From NCBI GenBank assembly GCA_902624635.1, contig CACNYD010000002.1:62001-126000 (forward strand): a stretch of DNA of 64,000 nucleotides, written 5' to 3'. Made by a program: the position numbers and the translations under genes. Below the pieces are notes generated by a model. The model was given only the letters and a program-made list of their open reading frames with translations, was not told the DNA's origin and did not search any database. Source of the DNA: an uncultured Pelagibacteraceae bacterium. Its GTDB lineage: Bacteria; Pseudomonadota; Alphaproteobacteria; Pelagibacterales; Pelagibacteraceae. How positions within the stretch are numbered: the stretch's first letter is position 1; every line of letters starts with the position of its first letter. Of the stretch, positions 37,380 through 45,695 are shown one piece after another.

Positions 37380-38945
37380 TTAAAATACCAATAGACCAAA
37401 AATTACAAGAACTAAAAATCCAATAATAGATTGATTTCTAAAAGCGGTCATTTCTGATTTTTTTGTATTTAACGCGTTATAAGAATTTGAATTTTGTGGA
37501 ATTTGACCACTAGCTAAATATGTTAGTGCTTGGTTAGCTTTATCCATTATCTCAGGAAATTCTGGCAATCTTTTAATTACCTCAGAAGTACTTTGAATTG
37601 TCTCATTAATTGTGGCCATAGGATCTTTTGTTTCTCTTAACCAATTTTCCAGAACAGGTTTAGATGTAGTCCAAATGTTTGTATTTGGATTTAATTTTCT
37701 AGCTACTCCCTCAACAACAACCATTGTTTTTTGTAGCATAAGAAGTTGAGGTTGGGTCTGCATGTTAAATTTTTCTGTAACATCAAATAATTGTTTTAAT
37801 AATTTTCCACCAGAAATATCTTTTACTGTTTGGCCAAAAATTGGTTCCCCGATAGATCTCAAAGCTTGAGCAAGGTCATCTATTGGAACCTCTTTAGGAA
37901 CCAGTCCAGCAAGCAAATGTACTTCAGCCACTTTACGATAATCTCTTTGGATAAAACCAAATAATATTTCTGCCAAAAATCTTTTACTCATTTTATCGAG
38001 TCTGCCCATTATTCCAAAATCAATTGGCACTATATGACCATTGTTATCTATAAATATATTTCCTTGATGCATATCAGCATGAAAAAATCCATCACGCACT
38101 GCATGTCTTAGAAAATTCTGGATAATGTCGTTTGCAATTTTTTCAGTATTTAAATCTCTTTTTTTTAGTTCCTCGGTTTCTCTGATAGAAATTCCATCAA
38201 CCCAATCTAATGTCATTACATTTTCGCTTGTAAAATTCCAATAAATTTCAGGAACTCTAAATCCAACGTCATTTTTAGTATTCTCCGCATATTCGTTAGC
38301 TGCTGCTGCTTCAAATCTCAAATCCATTTCTAAGTTTGTTATTTCTTTAAGTAAAAAAACTACCTCAACTAACTTTAATCTTTTTGTTTTTTTTATGAAA
38401 GACTCTACTAGAAAAGCAAAAAGCATAATTGCATCAATCTCCTCATTGAAAATTTGTTTTATATTTGGACGTAAAATCTTTATAGCAACATCTTTGAGAG
38501 TCCCATTGTCGTTGATTTGAGCTTTATGAACTTGAGCTATTGAGGCTGCTGCAACTGGCTCACTTAAATTGATAATTGAGTCATACGTCTCCTGACCTAA
38601 GTCATTTTTTATGATCTCTTTAGCTTGTATAAGTGAAAATGGTGGTAATTTATCTTGAAGATTTTCAAGTTCTTTTGAAAGTTTATCTCCAATTATATCT
38701 GGTCGTGTAGCTAAAAATTGTCCAAGTTTTATAAAAGTCGTGCCCAAAGACTCCAAAGAGTCAGATAAGCGTTCACCTTCACTTTTATTTGAGTCTTTTT
38801 TTTTAGTCGAAAAAGATAATGATAAAAATTTGAATAGTAGTGTAATTGCTAGTGGTGGCTTTTTAAATTTTGAAATTATCTCTAATATATCTGAACTAGC
38901 TATTTTTCGGCCAATTTTAAACAAGGTAATAAATTTTTTTATCAT
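37380..38945 (-). CDS. ubiB: Ubiquinone biosynthesis protein UbiB (ABC1/ADCK family)
   Basis: Atypical protein-kinase-like ATPase required for ubiquinone synthesis at the inner membrane. The protein has the KxGQ motif in FIKLGQFLATRPDI, the Ala-rich loop VAAASIAQVHKA (near 135), DMHQGNIFIDNNGHIVPIDFG (catalytic and metal loop, near 300) and a C-terminal membrane segment (residues about 500-518). I chose the ATG at 38945 (521 residues), whose A overlaps the ubiE stop as TAATG; an in-frame ATG at 38957 inside ubiE is possible. Confidence 0.96.
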   Translation of the reverse strand: MIKKFITLFKIGRKIASSDILEIISKFKKPPLAITLLFKFLSLSFSTKKKDSNKSEGERLSDSLESLGTTFIKLGQFLATRPDIIGDKLSKELENLQDKLPPFSLIQAKEIIKNDLGQETYDSIINLSEPVAAASIAQVHKAQINDNGTLKDVAIKILRPNIKQIFNEEIDAIMLFAFLVESFIKKTKRLKLVEVVFLLKEITNLEMDLRFEAAAANEYAENTKNDVGFRVPEIYWNFTSENVMTLDWVDGISIRETEELKKRDLNTEKIANDIIQNFLRHAVRDGFFHADMHQGNIFIDNNGHIVPIDFGIMGRLDKMSKRFLAEILFGFIQRDYRKVAEVHLLAGLVPKEVPIDDLAQALRSIGEPIFGQTVKDISGGKLLKQLFDVTEKFNMQTQPQLLMLQKTMVVVEGVARKLNPNTNIWTTSKPVLENWLRETKDPMATINETIQSTSEVIKRLPEFPEIMDKANQALTYLASGQIPQNSNSYNALNTKKSEMTAFRNQSIIGFLVLVIFGLLVF

Positions 38946-39649
38946 TAAACTTTCCAACCAGTATGAATAGATATTATTCCATTAGAGAAGTTTCTATAAT
39001 TGCATTTTTGAAATTTATTCATCCTCATATATTCTATGAGTTCCTCTTGATTGACAAAATTATCAATACTTTCAATAAGATAATCATAGGGCTCTCTTTG
39101 TCCGACAACGTATTTACCAATTAAAGGAATTAATTTTGAATATTTTTTATAGATAAATTCTAAGTTTTTGTTCTGTATTTTGGAAAATTCTAAACAAAAA
39201 AACCTTCCACCTTTTTTTAAAACTCTATAAGCTTCTGAAAGGGATCTATTTAAATCTTTTGTATTCCTTAAGCCAAAACTAATTGTATAAAAATCAAAAG
39301 TATTACTTGCGATCGGGAGTTTTTCTGCGCTGGAAATTATCCATTTTATATTTTTATAATTTTTGAGTTTTTCTTTCCCTTTTGCTACCATTCCTTTATT
39401 TGGATCAATACAAGTAATATGATTATTAATATCTGTGCGATTTAAATAAAGTCTTCCTATATCTCCAGTACCACAAGCAACATCAACCAAACTCTTATTT
39501 TTTGATGGCCCCATCATATTGATTAAATTTTTTTTCCAAAGCCTATGTATTCCAAATGACATAAAATCATTCATTAAATCATATTTATCAAAAACTTGAT
39601 CAAATACGCCCTGAACTAGCCCTTTTTTATTTTGAAGATGTTGTTGCAT
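38945..39649 (-). CDS. ubiE: Demethylmenaquinone/2-methoxy-6-polyprenyl-1,4-benzoquinol methyltransferase UbiE
   Basis: SAM-dependent C-methylation in ubiquinone synthesis. The 234 residues have VFDQVFDKYDLMNDFMSFGI at the N terminus, the SAM-binding loop DVACGTGDIGRLYL (near 60), and FDFYTISFGLRNTKD (near 130), all typical of UbiE. It is the first gene of ubiE-ubiB-coaBC-dut on the minus strand and is divergent from mutM with 33 bases between. Another ubiquinone gene, coq7, is at 49138. Confidence 0.98.
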   Translation of the reverse strand: MQQHLQNKKGLVQGVFDQVFDKYDLMNDFMSFGIHRLWKKNLINMMGPSKNKSLVDVACGTGDIGRLYLNRTDINNHITCIDPNKGMVAKGKEKLKNYKNIKWIISSAEKLPIASNTFDFYTISFGLRNTKDLNRSLSEAYRVLKKGGRFFCLEFSKIQNKNLEFIYKKYSKLIPLIGKYVVGQREPYDYLIESIDNFVNQEELIEYMRMNKFQKCNYRNFSNGIISIHTGWKV

Positions 39650-39682
39650 TTTTAATTAATTATTCATTTAATATAATAGTAA

Positions 39683-40546
39683 ATGCCAGAATTACCAGAA
39701 GTAGAAATAGTCCGACAATCTTTATTAAAAAATATAAAAGGCAAAAAAATCAATAAAGTTTTGGTTAAAAACAGAAACTTAAGATTTAAATTAGAAACTT
39801 CTTTTGAAAAGAAGCTAAAAAGTAAATTTATTTCAAATATTAAAAGATTCTCAAAATATTTAATTATCGAGCTTGAAAATAAAAATTTTTGTGTAGTTCA
39901 TTTAGGAATGTCAGGAACAATTCATATTATTAAATATAAAAAAGACAATCTACCCACCAATACTAGTTTTTATAGTTCACCAAATTTACCTAAAAAACAT
40001 AACCATGTTGAATTTTTTTTTAAGAATATGAAATTAATTTATAATGATCCAAGAAGGTTTGGTTATTTTCAATTTTTTAATAATTTTAATGGATTAAAAA
40101 AAAAGTTTAAAAATTTTGGCCCAGAACCTTTTAATAAGAAATTTAATTCAAAATATTTGATTAATTATTTTAAAAAAAAGGATAAAAATATAAAAAATTT
40201 TTTATTAGATCAAAATTTTGTATCTGGAATTGGAAATATATATGCCAGTGAGATTTTATATTTATCAAAAATTAATCCTTCACTATCAGCTAAATATTTA
40301 AAAAAAAATCAATGCAAAAATATCGTTATAAATTCAAGAAAAATTTTACATAATGCTATAAGGAAAGGTGGATCAACTATAAGAGACTTTAAAAATACCA
40401 AAGGTAAACAAGGTAATTTTCAAAAAGAATTTAAAGTTTATGGTAGATATAAACAAAACTGTAAAAGACCTAGTTGTATGGGAACAATTAATAAAATAAC
40501 CCAATCAAATAGATCAACATTTTTGTGTGAAATATGTCAAAAATGA
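39683..40546 (+). CDS. mutM: Formamidopyrimidine-DNA glycosylase
   Basis: Removes 8-oxoguanine and formamidopyrimidines from DNA and nicks the abasic site. The 287 residues start with the catalytic MPELPEVEIVRQSL (Pro2 and Glu3 after Met removal). They carry GLG-like GMSGTIHII, the H2TH region LLDQNFVSGIGNIYASEILY (near 178) and a C-terminal zinc finger with Cys pairs in NCKRPSCMG and CEICQK. The neighbour order ubiE / mutM-rpsT is conserved in alphaproteobacteria. Confidence 0.97.
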   Translation: MPELPEVEIVRQSLLKNIKGKKINKVLVKNRNLRFKLETSFEKKLKSKFISNIKRFSKYLIIELENKNFCVVHLGMSGTIHIIKYKKDNLPTNTSFYSSPNLPKKHNHVEFFFKNMKLIYNDPRRFGYFQFFNNFNGLKKKFKNFGPEPFNKKFNSKYLINYFKKKDKNIKNFLLDQNFVSGIGNIYASEILYLSKINPSLSAKYLKKNQCKNIVINSRKILHNAIRKGGSTIRDFKNTKGKQGNFQKEFKVYGRYKQNCKRPSCMGTINKITQSNRSTFLCEICQK

Positions 40547-40557
40547 TAAATATATTA

Positions 40558-40586
40558 TTGACCAGGCCTATTTAAGCGGTTATACC
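40558..40586 (+). promoter_or_regulatory. Predicted rpsT promoter giving a nearly leaderless mRNA
   Basis: TTGACC at 40558-40563 and TATACC at 40581-40586 are spaced exactly 17 bases. Transcription would start near 40593, only about five bases before the rpsT ATG at 40598, and there is no Shine-Dalgarno sequence between. Confidence 0.5.
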
Positions 40587-40597
40587 CCTGCAAAATC

Positions 40598-40858
40598 ATG
40601 GCTAATACAAAATCAGCAATTAAAAGAATAAGAAGAATATCAAAACAAACAGCAGTTAATAAGGCCAGAAAAAGTAGATACAAGATTGCATTAAAAAAGA
40701 TGAACGTGCTGATTGAAAATAAAAAAAAATCAGAGGCTTTAAAGTTCTTACCTAAGTTGAATTCTGAGTTAATGAAGATTGCTAAAACTGGAATTATCAA
40801 AAAACAAAATGCATCTAGGAACGTATCGAGAATTACAAAAAAAATAAGTTCTTTATAA
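40598..40858 (+). CDS. rpsT: 30S ribosomal protein S20 (bS20)
   Basis: Small helical 16S rRNA-binding protein. The 86 residues start MANTKSAIKRIRRISKQTAV, the standard S20 beginning, and end with QNASRNVSRITKKIS. In many alphaproteobacteria rpsT lies just upstream of dnaA, as here. It starts 51 bases after mutM, behind a predicted promoter with a very short leader, and is followed by a hairpin at 40896. Confidence 0.98.
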   Translation: MANTKSAIKRIRRISKQTAVNKARKSRYKIALKKMNVLIENKKKSEALKFLPKLNSELMKIAKTGIIKKQNASRNVSRITKKISSL

Positions 40859-41130
40859 TTTTAAATACTTCAAGTTGATTCAACCAAAAGAATACGCTTC
40901 ATGTATGAAGCTTTGATTATGAATAACAATATTTAGAATTAGTAAAAAAGTATTATATTTAATTCAATCGTAAATTTTATTTTTATTTCTAATGCATAAA
41001 AAAAAAATTTGTCAAAACAATTATAAAAAAAACTTTTTACACAATCCTAGATTTTATTTATTTTCAGTTTTGTAAAATAATTTGTTGCAATAACGATCAT
41101 TATTGATGTAACTGGACTCTCCTCAAAGAA
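40859..41130. promoter_or_regulatory. rpsT-dnaA intergenic region (hairpin, AT-rich block, palindrome)
   Basis: This 272-base gap, the largest housekeeping gap in this half of the window, holds several elements. A hairpin lies just after rpsT (GCTTCAT at 40896-40902 and ATGAAGC at 40905-40911), a weak terminator with only three T. A very AT-rich block follows (40935-41085). A near-perfect 18-base palindrome CAATAA-N6-TTATTG lies at 41088-41105, about 25 bases before dnaA. The best DnaA-box-like 9-mer is TTTTACACA at 41035-41043, one mismatch from TTATACACA. I see no cluster of boxes, so an origin here is not demonstrated. Confidence 0.5.
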
Positions 41131-42531
41131 ATGAACAATACGTATACAAATAAAAGTTTTGATAAGATTAATCTTGATTGGAAACTGATACAGTCTGAAT
41201 TAAAGATAAAGTTGGGAATAGAAGTTTATGAGAGCTGGATAAAAAAAATTGATTTACTTGAAGAGTTTAATAATTATATTCTGTTAACTGTCCCTACAAG
41301 ATTTATTCGTGATTGGATTACATCAAGATATTTAGATCAGATTTTACAAACTATCAAAAAACATAAAAAACAAATTGTTAGAATTGAATTTAAGATTATA
41401 GAAAAAAAGAATGATAATAGTAAAAGTTCAAATGAACTTAATCCAATAAATAAAAATCAAAATGTCTCATTTATAAAAGACTCTCATCTCCAATATAGTC
41501 GGATAGACCCTAATAAAAGATTTGAAAACTTTTTAATTGGCTCAAGCAATAAAATTGCTTTTGAGGCTTCCCTTAAGGTATCTGACAATATTTCTTATTA
41601 TAATCCGCTTTATATATATGGTGGTGTAGGTTTAGGTAAAACTCATCTTCTAAATTCAATAGGTCATCAAATGAGTAAAAATAAAAAAGTAATGTTTATT
41701 TCCGCTGAACGATTCATGTATCAATTTGTAAAGTCTATAAAATCTAACGATATGGTTAAATTTAAAGAATATTTTAGAAACACAGATGTTTTGTTAATAG
41801 ACGATATTCAGTTTATGAATGGTAAAGAGGCTATGCAGGAGGAGTTTTTTCATACTTTCAATGCACTTTTGGATAAAGAGTCTCGAATAATTGTTTCAGC
41901 GGACAGGCCTCCTAACAAGTTATCTAGAATTCAAGAGAGAATTAAATCAAGATTTTCTGGAGGCTTAGTAGTTGATATTCAAAAACCTGAATATGATTTA
42001 AGAAGAAAGATCATCAATCACAAAATAAATGAATTAACGACGCTTTATAAAGATAAATTAAATATCTCAGATGAAATTCAAGATTTTATAAGCAAAAAAA
42101 TTACAACTAATGTCAGAGAATTAGTAGGAGCAATAAATCGTATAGTTTCATTTTCAAGGATTTATAACAAACTACCAAGTCTATCTGAGACAAAGATTGT
42201 TTTAAAAGATTTATTAAATCTTTCAGAAAATAACGTGACTATAGACTTAATTCAAACAATTGTTTGTAAGTTTTTCAAAATTAGTAAAAATGAAATGTTA
42301 TCTTCAAGGAGATCAAGATATTTAGTTAGACCAAGACAGACAGCTATTTACCTAACTAAAATTTTAACAACAAAATCATTACCAGAAATTGGAAGAGAAT
42401 TTTCTAACCGAGATCATACGACTATAATTCATTCTGTTAAAACAATAGAAAAATTAAAACAAAAAAACCCAAACATGAATGATAATATAAATAAATTAAA
42501 AAATATTATTTTATATAATAAAGAGGGATGA
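41131..42531 (+). CDS. dnaA: Chromosomal replication initiator protein DnaA
   Basis: AAA+ ATPase that melts the origin and loads the helicase. The 466 residues have domain I (about 1-90) and a short linker. Domain III follows with Walker A IYGGVGLGKTHLLNSIGH (near 168), Walker B LLIDDIQFMNGKEAMQ (near 227) and sensor regions. The C-terminal helix-turn-helix DNA-binding domain has the signature EFSNRDHTTIIHSVKTIEKL (near 428). It overlaps dnaN by 4 bases and is preceded by rpsT and a 272-base gap. Confidence 0.98.
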   Translation: MNNTYTNKSFDKINLDWKLIQSELKIKLGIEVYESWIKKIDLLEEFNNYILLTVPTRFIRDWITSRYLDQILQTIKKHKKQIVRIEFKIIEKKNDNSKSSNELNPINKNQNVSFIKDSHLQYSRIDPNKRFENFLIGSSNKIAFEASLKVSDNISYYNPLYIYGGVGLGKTHLLNSIGHQMSKNKKVMFISAERFMYQFVKSIKSNDMVKFKEYFRNTDVLLIDDIQFMNGKEAMQEEFFHTFNALLDKESRIIVSADRPPNKLSRIQERIKSRFSGGLVVDIQKPEYDLRRKIINHKINELTTLYKDKLNISDEIQDFISKKITTNVRELVGAINRIVSFSRIYNKLPSLSETKIVLKDLLNLSENNVTIDLIQTIVCKFFKISKNEMLSSRRSRYLVRPRQTAIYLTKILTTKSLPEIGREFSNRDHTTIIHSVKTIEKLKQKNPNMNDNINKLKNIILYNKEG

Positions 42532-43640
42532 AATTTAACGTTAATCAAAAAGAGCTTCAAGAGGCTTTAAGCTACTGTCAGGGTGTTATAGAAAAAAGGA
42601 GTACACTACAAATACTTTCTAATGTTTTGCTGAATGCAAGTGAGTCAAAATTAACAATTACAGCCACAGATCTCGATTTGATTTTTATTCATAAGATAGA
42701 AAATGTTGAAATTTTAGAAGAAGGAAACACAACAACAACTTCATCAATTATGTTTGACATTGTTAGGAAATTTTCTTCAGACAAAAAATTAAACTTATCT
42801 ATGAATAGCAAAAATAAACTCCAACTAGAGTCTGAAAAATCAATATTCAATTTAAATTGCATAAGTCCTTCGGAGTTTCCATTAACTGATGAAAATTTTA
42901 ATGAAAATGTGTTTACGATAGAATCTAAAAAATTTTTAAAGCTATTGAACAAATGTAAATTTTCAATTTCAAATGATGAGACACGACATTATTTAAGTGG
43001 AATATATTTTCACCAAACCGAAGTTGAAGAGAAGATTTATTTAACTGCTGTAGCTACAGATAGCCATAGAATGTCAATTTCAAAAATAAAGTTAAGTGAA
43101 AAAATAAATTTTGATCCAATTATTCTTCCAAAAAAAACTATTTTTCAGCTTTGTTCTTTATTAGATAATTATGATGGTGATCTTAAAATATCTAACTTAA
43201 AATCTAAAATTAAGTTTGAATTAACTAATAGTATCTTGATTTCTAAATTAATTGATGGAAAATTTCCAAATTATGTACAAGTAATTCCTAAAAATAATCA
43301 AAAAAAATTAGAGACAAATCTTAAATCATTTTTAGGATCTATTGATAGAGTTGCATCAGTATCTTTAGATAAAAAAGATGGAGTTAAGTTTAAGTTATCT
43401 AAGGATACATTAAATCTTTCTGTTAATAATACTACTAGTGGCGATGGCAATGAAACTTTAAGTGTTAAATTTGATCATGACTTAGAAATCAGTTTCAATT
43501 CAAGATATTTAATTGATGTTGCCTCACAGCTTGATGGGGAAGCAATAGAGGTATTTTTAAATGATACAGGATCTCCAGCTTTAATAAAAGATCCTGGTGA
43601 TTTTGATAGTATCTACGTTGTAATGCCTATGAAAGGCTAA
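42528..43640 (+). CDS. dnaN: DNA polymerase III beta subunit (sliding clamp)
   Basis: Ring-shaped processivity clamp. The 370 residues comprise three repeated clamp domains and end with YVVMPMKG, the usual C terminus. KFNVNQKELQEALSYCQGVIE at the start is typical. The start ATG overlaps the dnaA stop by 4 bases (ATGA), so the two are translationally coupled. recF, often next in the order, is not present here; the convergent plsC follows. Confidence 0.98.
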   Translation: MKFNVNQKELQEALSYCQGVIEKRSTLQILSNVLLNASESKLTITATDLDLIFIHKIENVEILEEGNTTTTSSIMFDIVRKFSSDKKLNLSMNSKNKLQLESEKSIFNLNCISPSEFPLTDENFNENVFTIESKKFLKLLNKCKFSISNDETRHYLSGIYFHQTEVEEKIYLTAVATDSHRMSISKIKLSEKINFDPIILPKKTIFQLCSLLDNYDGDLKISNLKSKIKFELTNSILISKLIDGKFPNYVQVIPKNNQKKLETNLKSFLGSIDRVASVSLDKKDGVKFKLSKDTLNLSVNNTTSGDGNETLSVKFDHDLEISFNSRYLIDVASQLDGEAIEVFLNDTGSPALIKDPGDFDSIYVVMPMKG

Positions 43641-44338
43641 TCTATAAGATTTAATTCTGAATAAATTTTATCCTCCAAGACCCTTAGAAACACATCCTTG
43701 TCCAAGTCATTATTAATTCGTTTCATTATAGATATAGTGATAATTTTATTGCTAATTTTTCTTCCTGATTTAGGCCAGACATATCCAGAATTAATCGCAA
43801 CTGGTTGACATGCAATTTTAAGTTTCTCATAAATTCTAGAAGCTCCTTTTTTAAAAGGTGGTCTATCACTAGGCAAAACCCTCGTTCCTTGGGGAAAAAT
43901 TATCAAAGGTCTATCTGAATTAGTAATTACATTTGAAATTTCATCATAAAAACTCAGATTATCTTTCGTAATTTGACCTCTTTTAATTGATATGGATCCA
44001 ATTTTTTTTAAATACCATCCGAAAATAGGTATTAATAATAACTCTTTCTTAAGAATAAATACAGGTGAGTTAAATAAAGTTTGAAGAAAGAAAGTTTCAA
44101 ACATTGATTGGTGTGATGCCGCTATAAAAAATTTTTCGTCTCTAATAATATTTTCAGTTCCTTTAATTATTATTTTTGTTGAAAGAAAAAATTTTAAGCA
44201 AAAACCCGTCCAGCGGCCCATTAACTTACCACCAAATAACACTACTTGTTTAGGTAAGAAAAATGACGGTAAAAAAATTATTGAAATAATAATAATTCCA
44301 GTAAAAAAAAATAATGAAAATATAAAGTTTCTTAGCAT
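43637..44338 (-). CDS. plsC: 1-acyl-sn-glycerol-3-phosphate acyltransferase
   Basis: Converts lysophosphatidate to phosphatidate in membrane phospholipid synthesis. The 233 residues have an N-terminal membrane segment (about 1-27). The acyltransferase motifs follow: HQSMFET near 80, the HxxxxD-type catalytic motif in its HQSxxET variant common in alphaproteobacteria, and FPQGTRVLP near 150, usually FPEGTR. A second hydrophobic segment is near 95-110. It converges with dnaN with a 4-base overlap. Confidence 0.92.
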   Translation of the reverse strand: MLRNFIFSLFFFTGIIIISIIFLPSFFLPKQVVLFGGKLMGRWTGFCLKFFLSTKIIIKGTENIIRDEKFFIAASHQSMFETFFLQTLFNSPVFILKKELLLIPIFGWYLKKIGSISIKRGQITKDNLSFYDEISNVITNSDRPLIIFPQGTRVLPSDRPPFKKGASRIYEKLKIACQPVAINSGYVWPKSGRKISNKIITISIMKRINNDLDKDVFLRVLEDKIYSELNLID

Positions 44339-44349
44339 TGTGTTAAAAG

Positions 44350-45564
44350 CTAGATTATTTCCGTGTACTTTTGTCTTTTTCTAATTACATTAATCTTAGA
44401 ACCTTTAATTAATAATTCTATCGGTTTAGGTCTTAAATTATAATTTGAGCTTAAAGACATACCGTAGGCGCCAACATCGCATATAGCTATTAAATCTTTT
44501 TCATCTAATTTTTGAAATTTTTTTAACGTTATAAATTTATCAGTGCTTTCGCAAATTGGACCAACAAATTCATATGGTTTATTTGATATTTTATTTGATT
44601 TTATTACTGGCAGTGTTCTATGAAATGCCCCATATAATGCAGGTCTCATAAGATCATTCATAGCAGCATCTAAAATTATAAATTTTTTCCTACCACTGTC
44701 TTTAATATAAATAACTTTACTAATTAAAATACCAGTGTTGCCAATTATAGATCTACCAGGTTCAAAAATAATTTTTACTTTATGTTTTTTGAGAAAATTA
44801 TTAATTGCTGAATTATACTTTTTATAATTAAGAGTTTTGTTTTTATCTGAATAATTAATTCCCATACCTCCGCCTAAATCAATAAATTCAAATTGATGAT
44901 TAGTTTTGTCTAAGATATGGCTAATAGCTTTAAGCATTTTTCTATAGGGCTTATGATCTAAAATTTGACTACCTATGTGAACACTCAAACATTTTAAGTC
45001 TATATTTTTTGAATTTTTACAAAAATCTACGATTTTGAGAAATGTATTTTTATTTACTCCAAATTTATTCTCTTTTTTTCCAGTAGAAATTTGATTTAGT
45101 GTTTTTGCATCTGTATTAGGATTAAATCTAACTCCAACTCTCACTTTTTTATTTCTTAATTTTGCAAGTCTATTTATTTCCATTATTTCGCTCAATGACT
45201 CAGCATTAATGAGTAGTATTTTTTTATTTATTGCAAAATTTAATTCATTAGAAGTTTTTCCAACTCCAGAAAACACTATTTTATTTGGTTTTATTCCTGC
45301 TTTTATGGCTATCATAAGTTCACCTAAAGAAACTACATCAGCTCCTAAACCAAATTTTTTAATTTCTCTAATTAAATTAACGTTAGTATTAGATTTAATT
45401 GCAAAACAAATTAAAGGTGAAAAAGATTTAAAATTTTCTTTAAATTTATTTACATTTTCTTTTAATTTTGAATATGAATAACAATAAAAAGGTGTTCCAA
45501 ACTTTTTAGCTATCCTTTGGAAATTTATTTTTTCCAATGTCAGTCTTTTGTTAATATATTTCAT
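44350..45564 (-). CDS. lysA: Diaminopimelate decarboxylase
   Basis: Last step of lysine synthesis, decarboxylating meso-diaminopimelate. The 404-residue fold-type III PLP enzyme has the PLP-lysine in LICFAIKSNTNVNLIREI (near residue 58), HIGSQI (near 195), EPGRSIIGNTG (near 270) and CESTDKF (near 337, the catalytic Cys). It overlaps lptM by four bases (ATGA), giving the alphaproteobacterial order argH-lptM-lysA. Confidence 0.98.
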   Translation of the reverse strand: MKYINKRLTLEKINFQRIAKKFGTPFYCYSYSKLKENVNKFKENFKSFSPLICFAIKSNTNVNLIREIKKFGLGADVVSLGELMIAIKAGIKPNKIVFSGVGKTSNELNFAINKKILLINAESLSEIMEINRLAKLRNKKVRVGVRFNPNTDAKTLNQISTGKKENKFGVNKNTFLKIVDFCKNSKNIDLKCLSVHIGSQILDHKPYRKMLKAISHILDKTNHQFEFIDLGGGMGINYSDKNKTLNYKKYNSAINNFLKKHKVKIIFEPGRSIIGNTGILISKVIYIKDSGRKKFIILDAAMNDLMRPALYGAFHRTLPVIKSNKISNKPYEFVGPICESTDKFITLKKFQKLDEKDLIAICDVGAYGMSLSSNYNLRPKPIELLIKGSKINVIRKRQKYTEII

Positions 45565-45695
45565 GAAGTTTTGTTAATTATAACTGTTGGTATTTTAATC
45601 TCCTTGTTAAAAGCTTTAAATTCAGGATCACCTTTCTTTCCACAAGAAACTAAAATACAACAAACTAAAATAACAAATGTAATTTTTTTAATCAT
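45561..45695 (-). CDS. lptM: LptM-like short lipoprotein (YifL family)
   Basis: The 44-residue lipoprotein begins MIKKITFVILVCCILVSC, with lipobox LVSC and the family hallmark CGKKGDP directly after the lipidated Cys. LptM (YifL) helps LptD of the LPS transport complex mature in E. coli. The gene sits between argH and lysA with ATGA overlaps on both sides, the conserved alphaproteobacterial position. It is too short for many gene callers. Confidence 0.9.
   Translation of the reverse strand: MIKKITFVILVCCILVSCGKKGDPEFKAFNKEIKIPTVIINKTS

Noticed and set aside
41035-41043. TTTTACACA as a DnaA box cluster
   Set aside because: Only a single near-match was seen; one box in AT-rich DNA is weak evidence for an origin.
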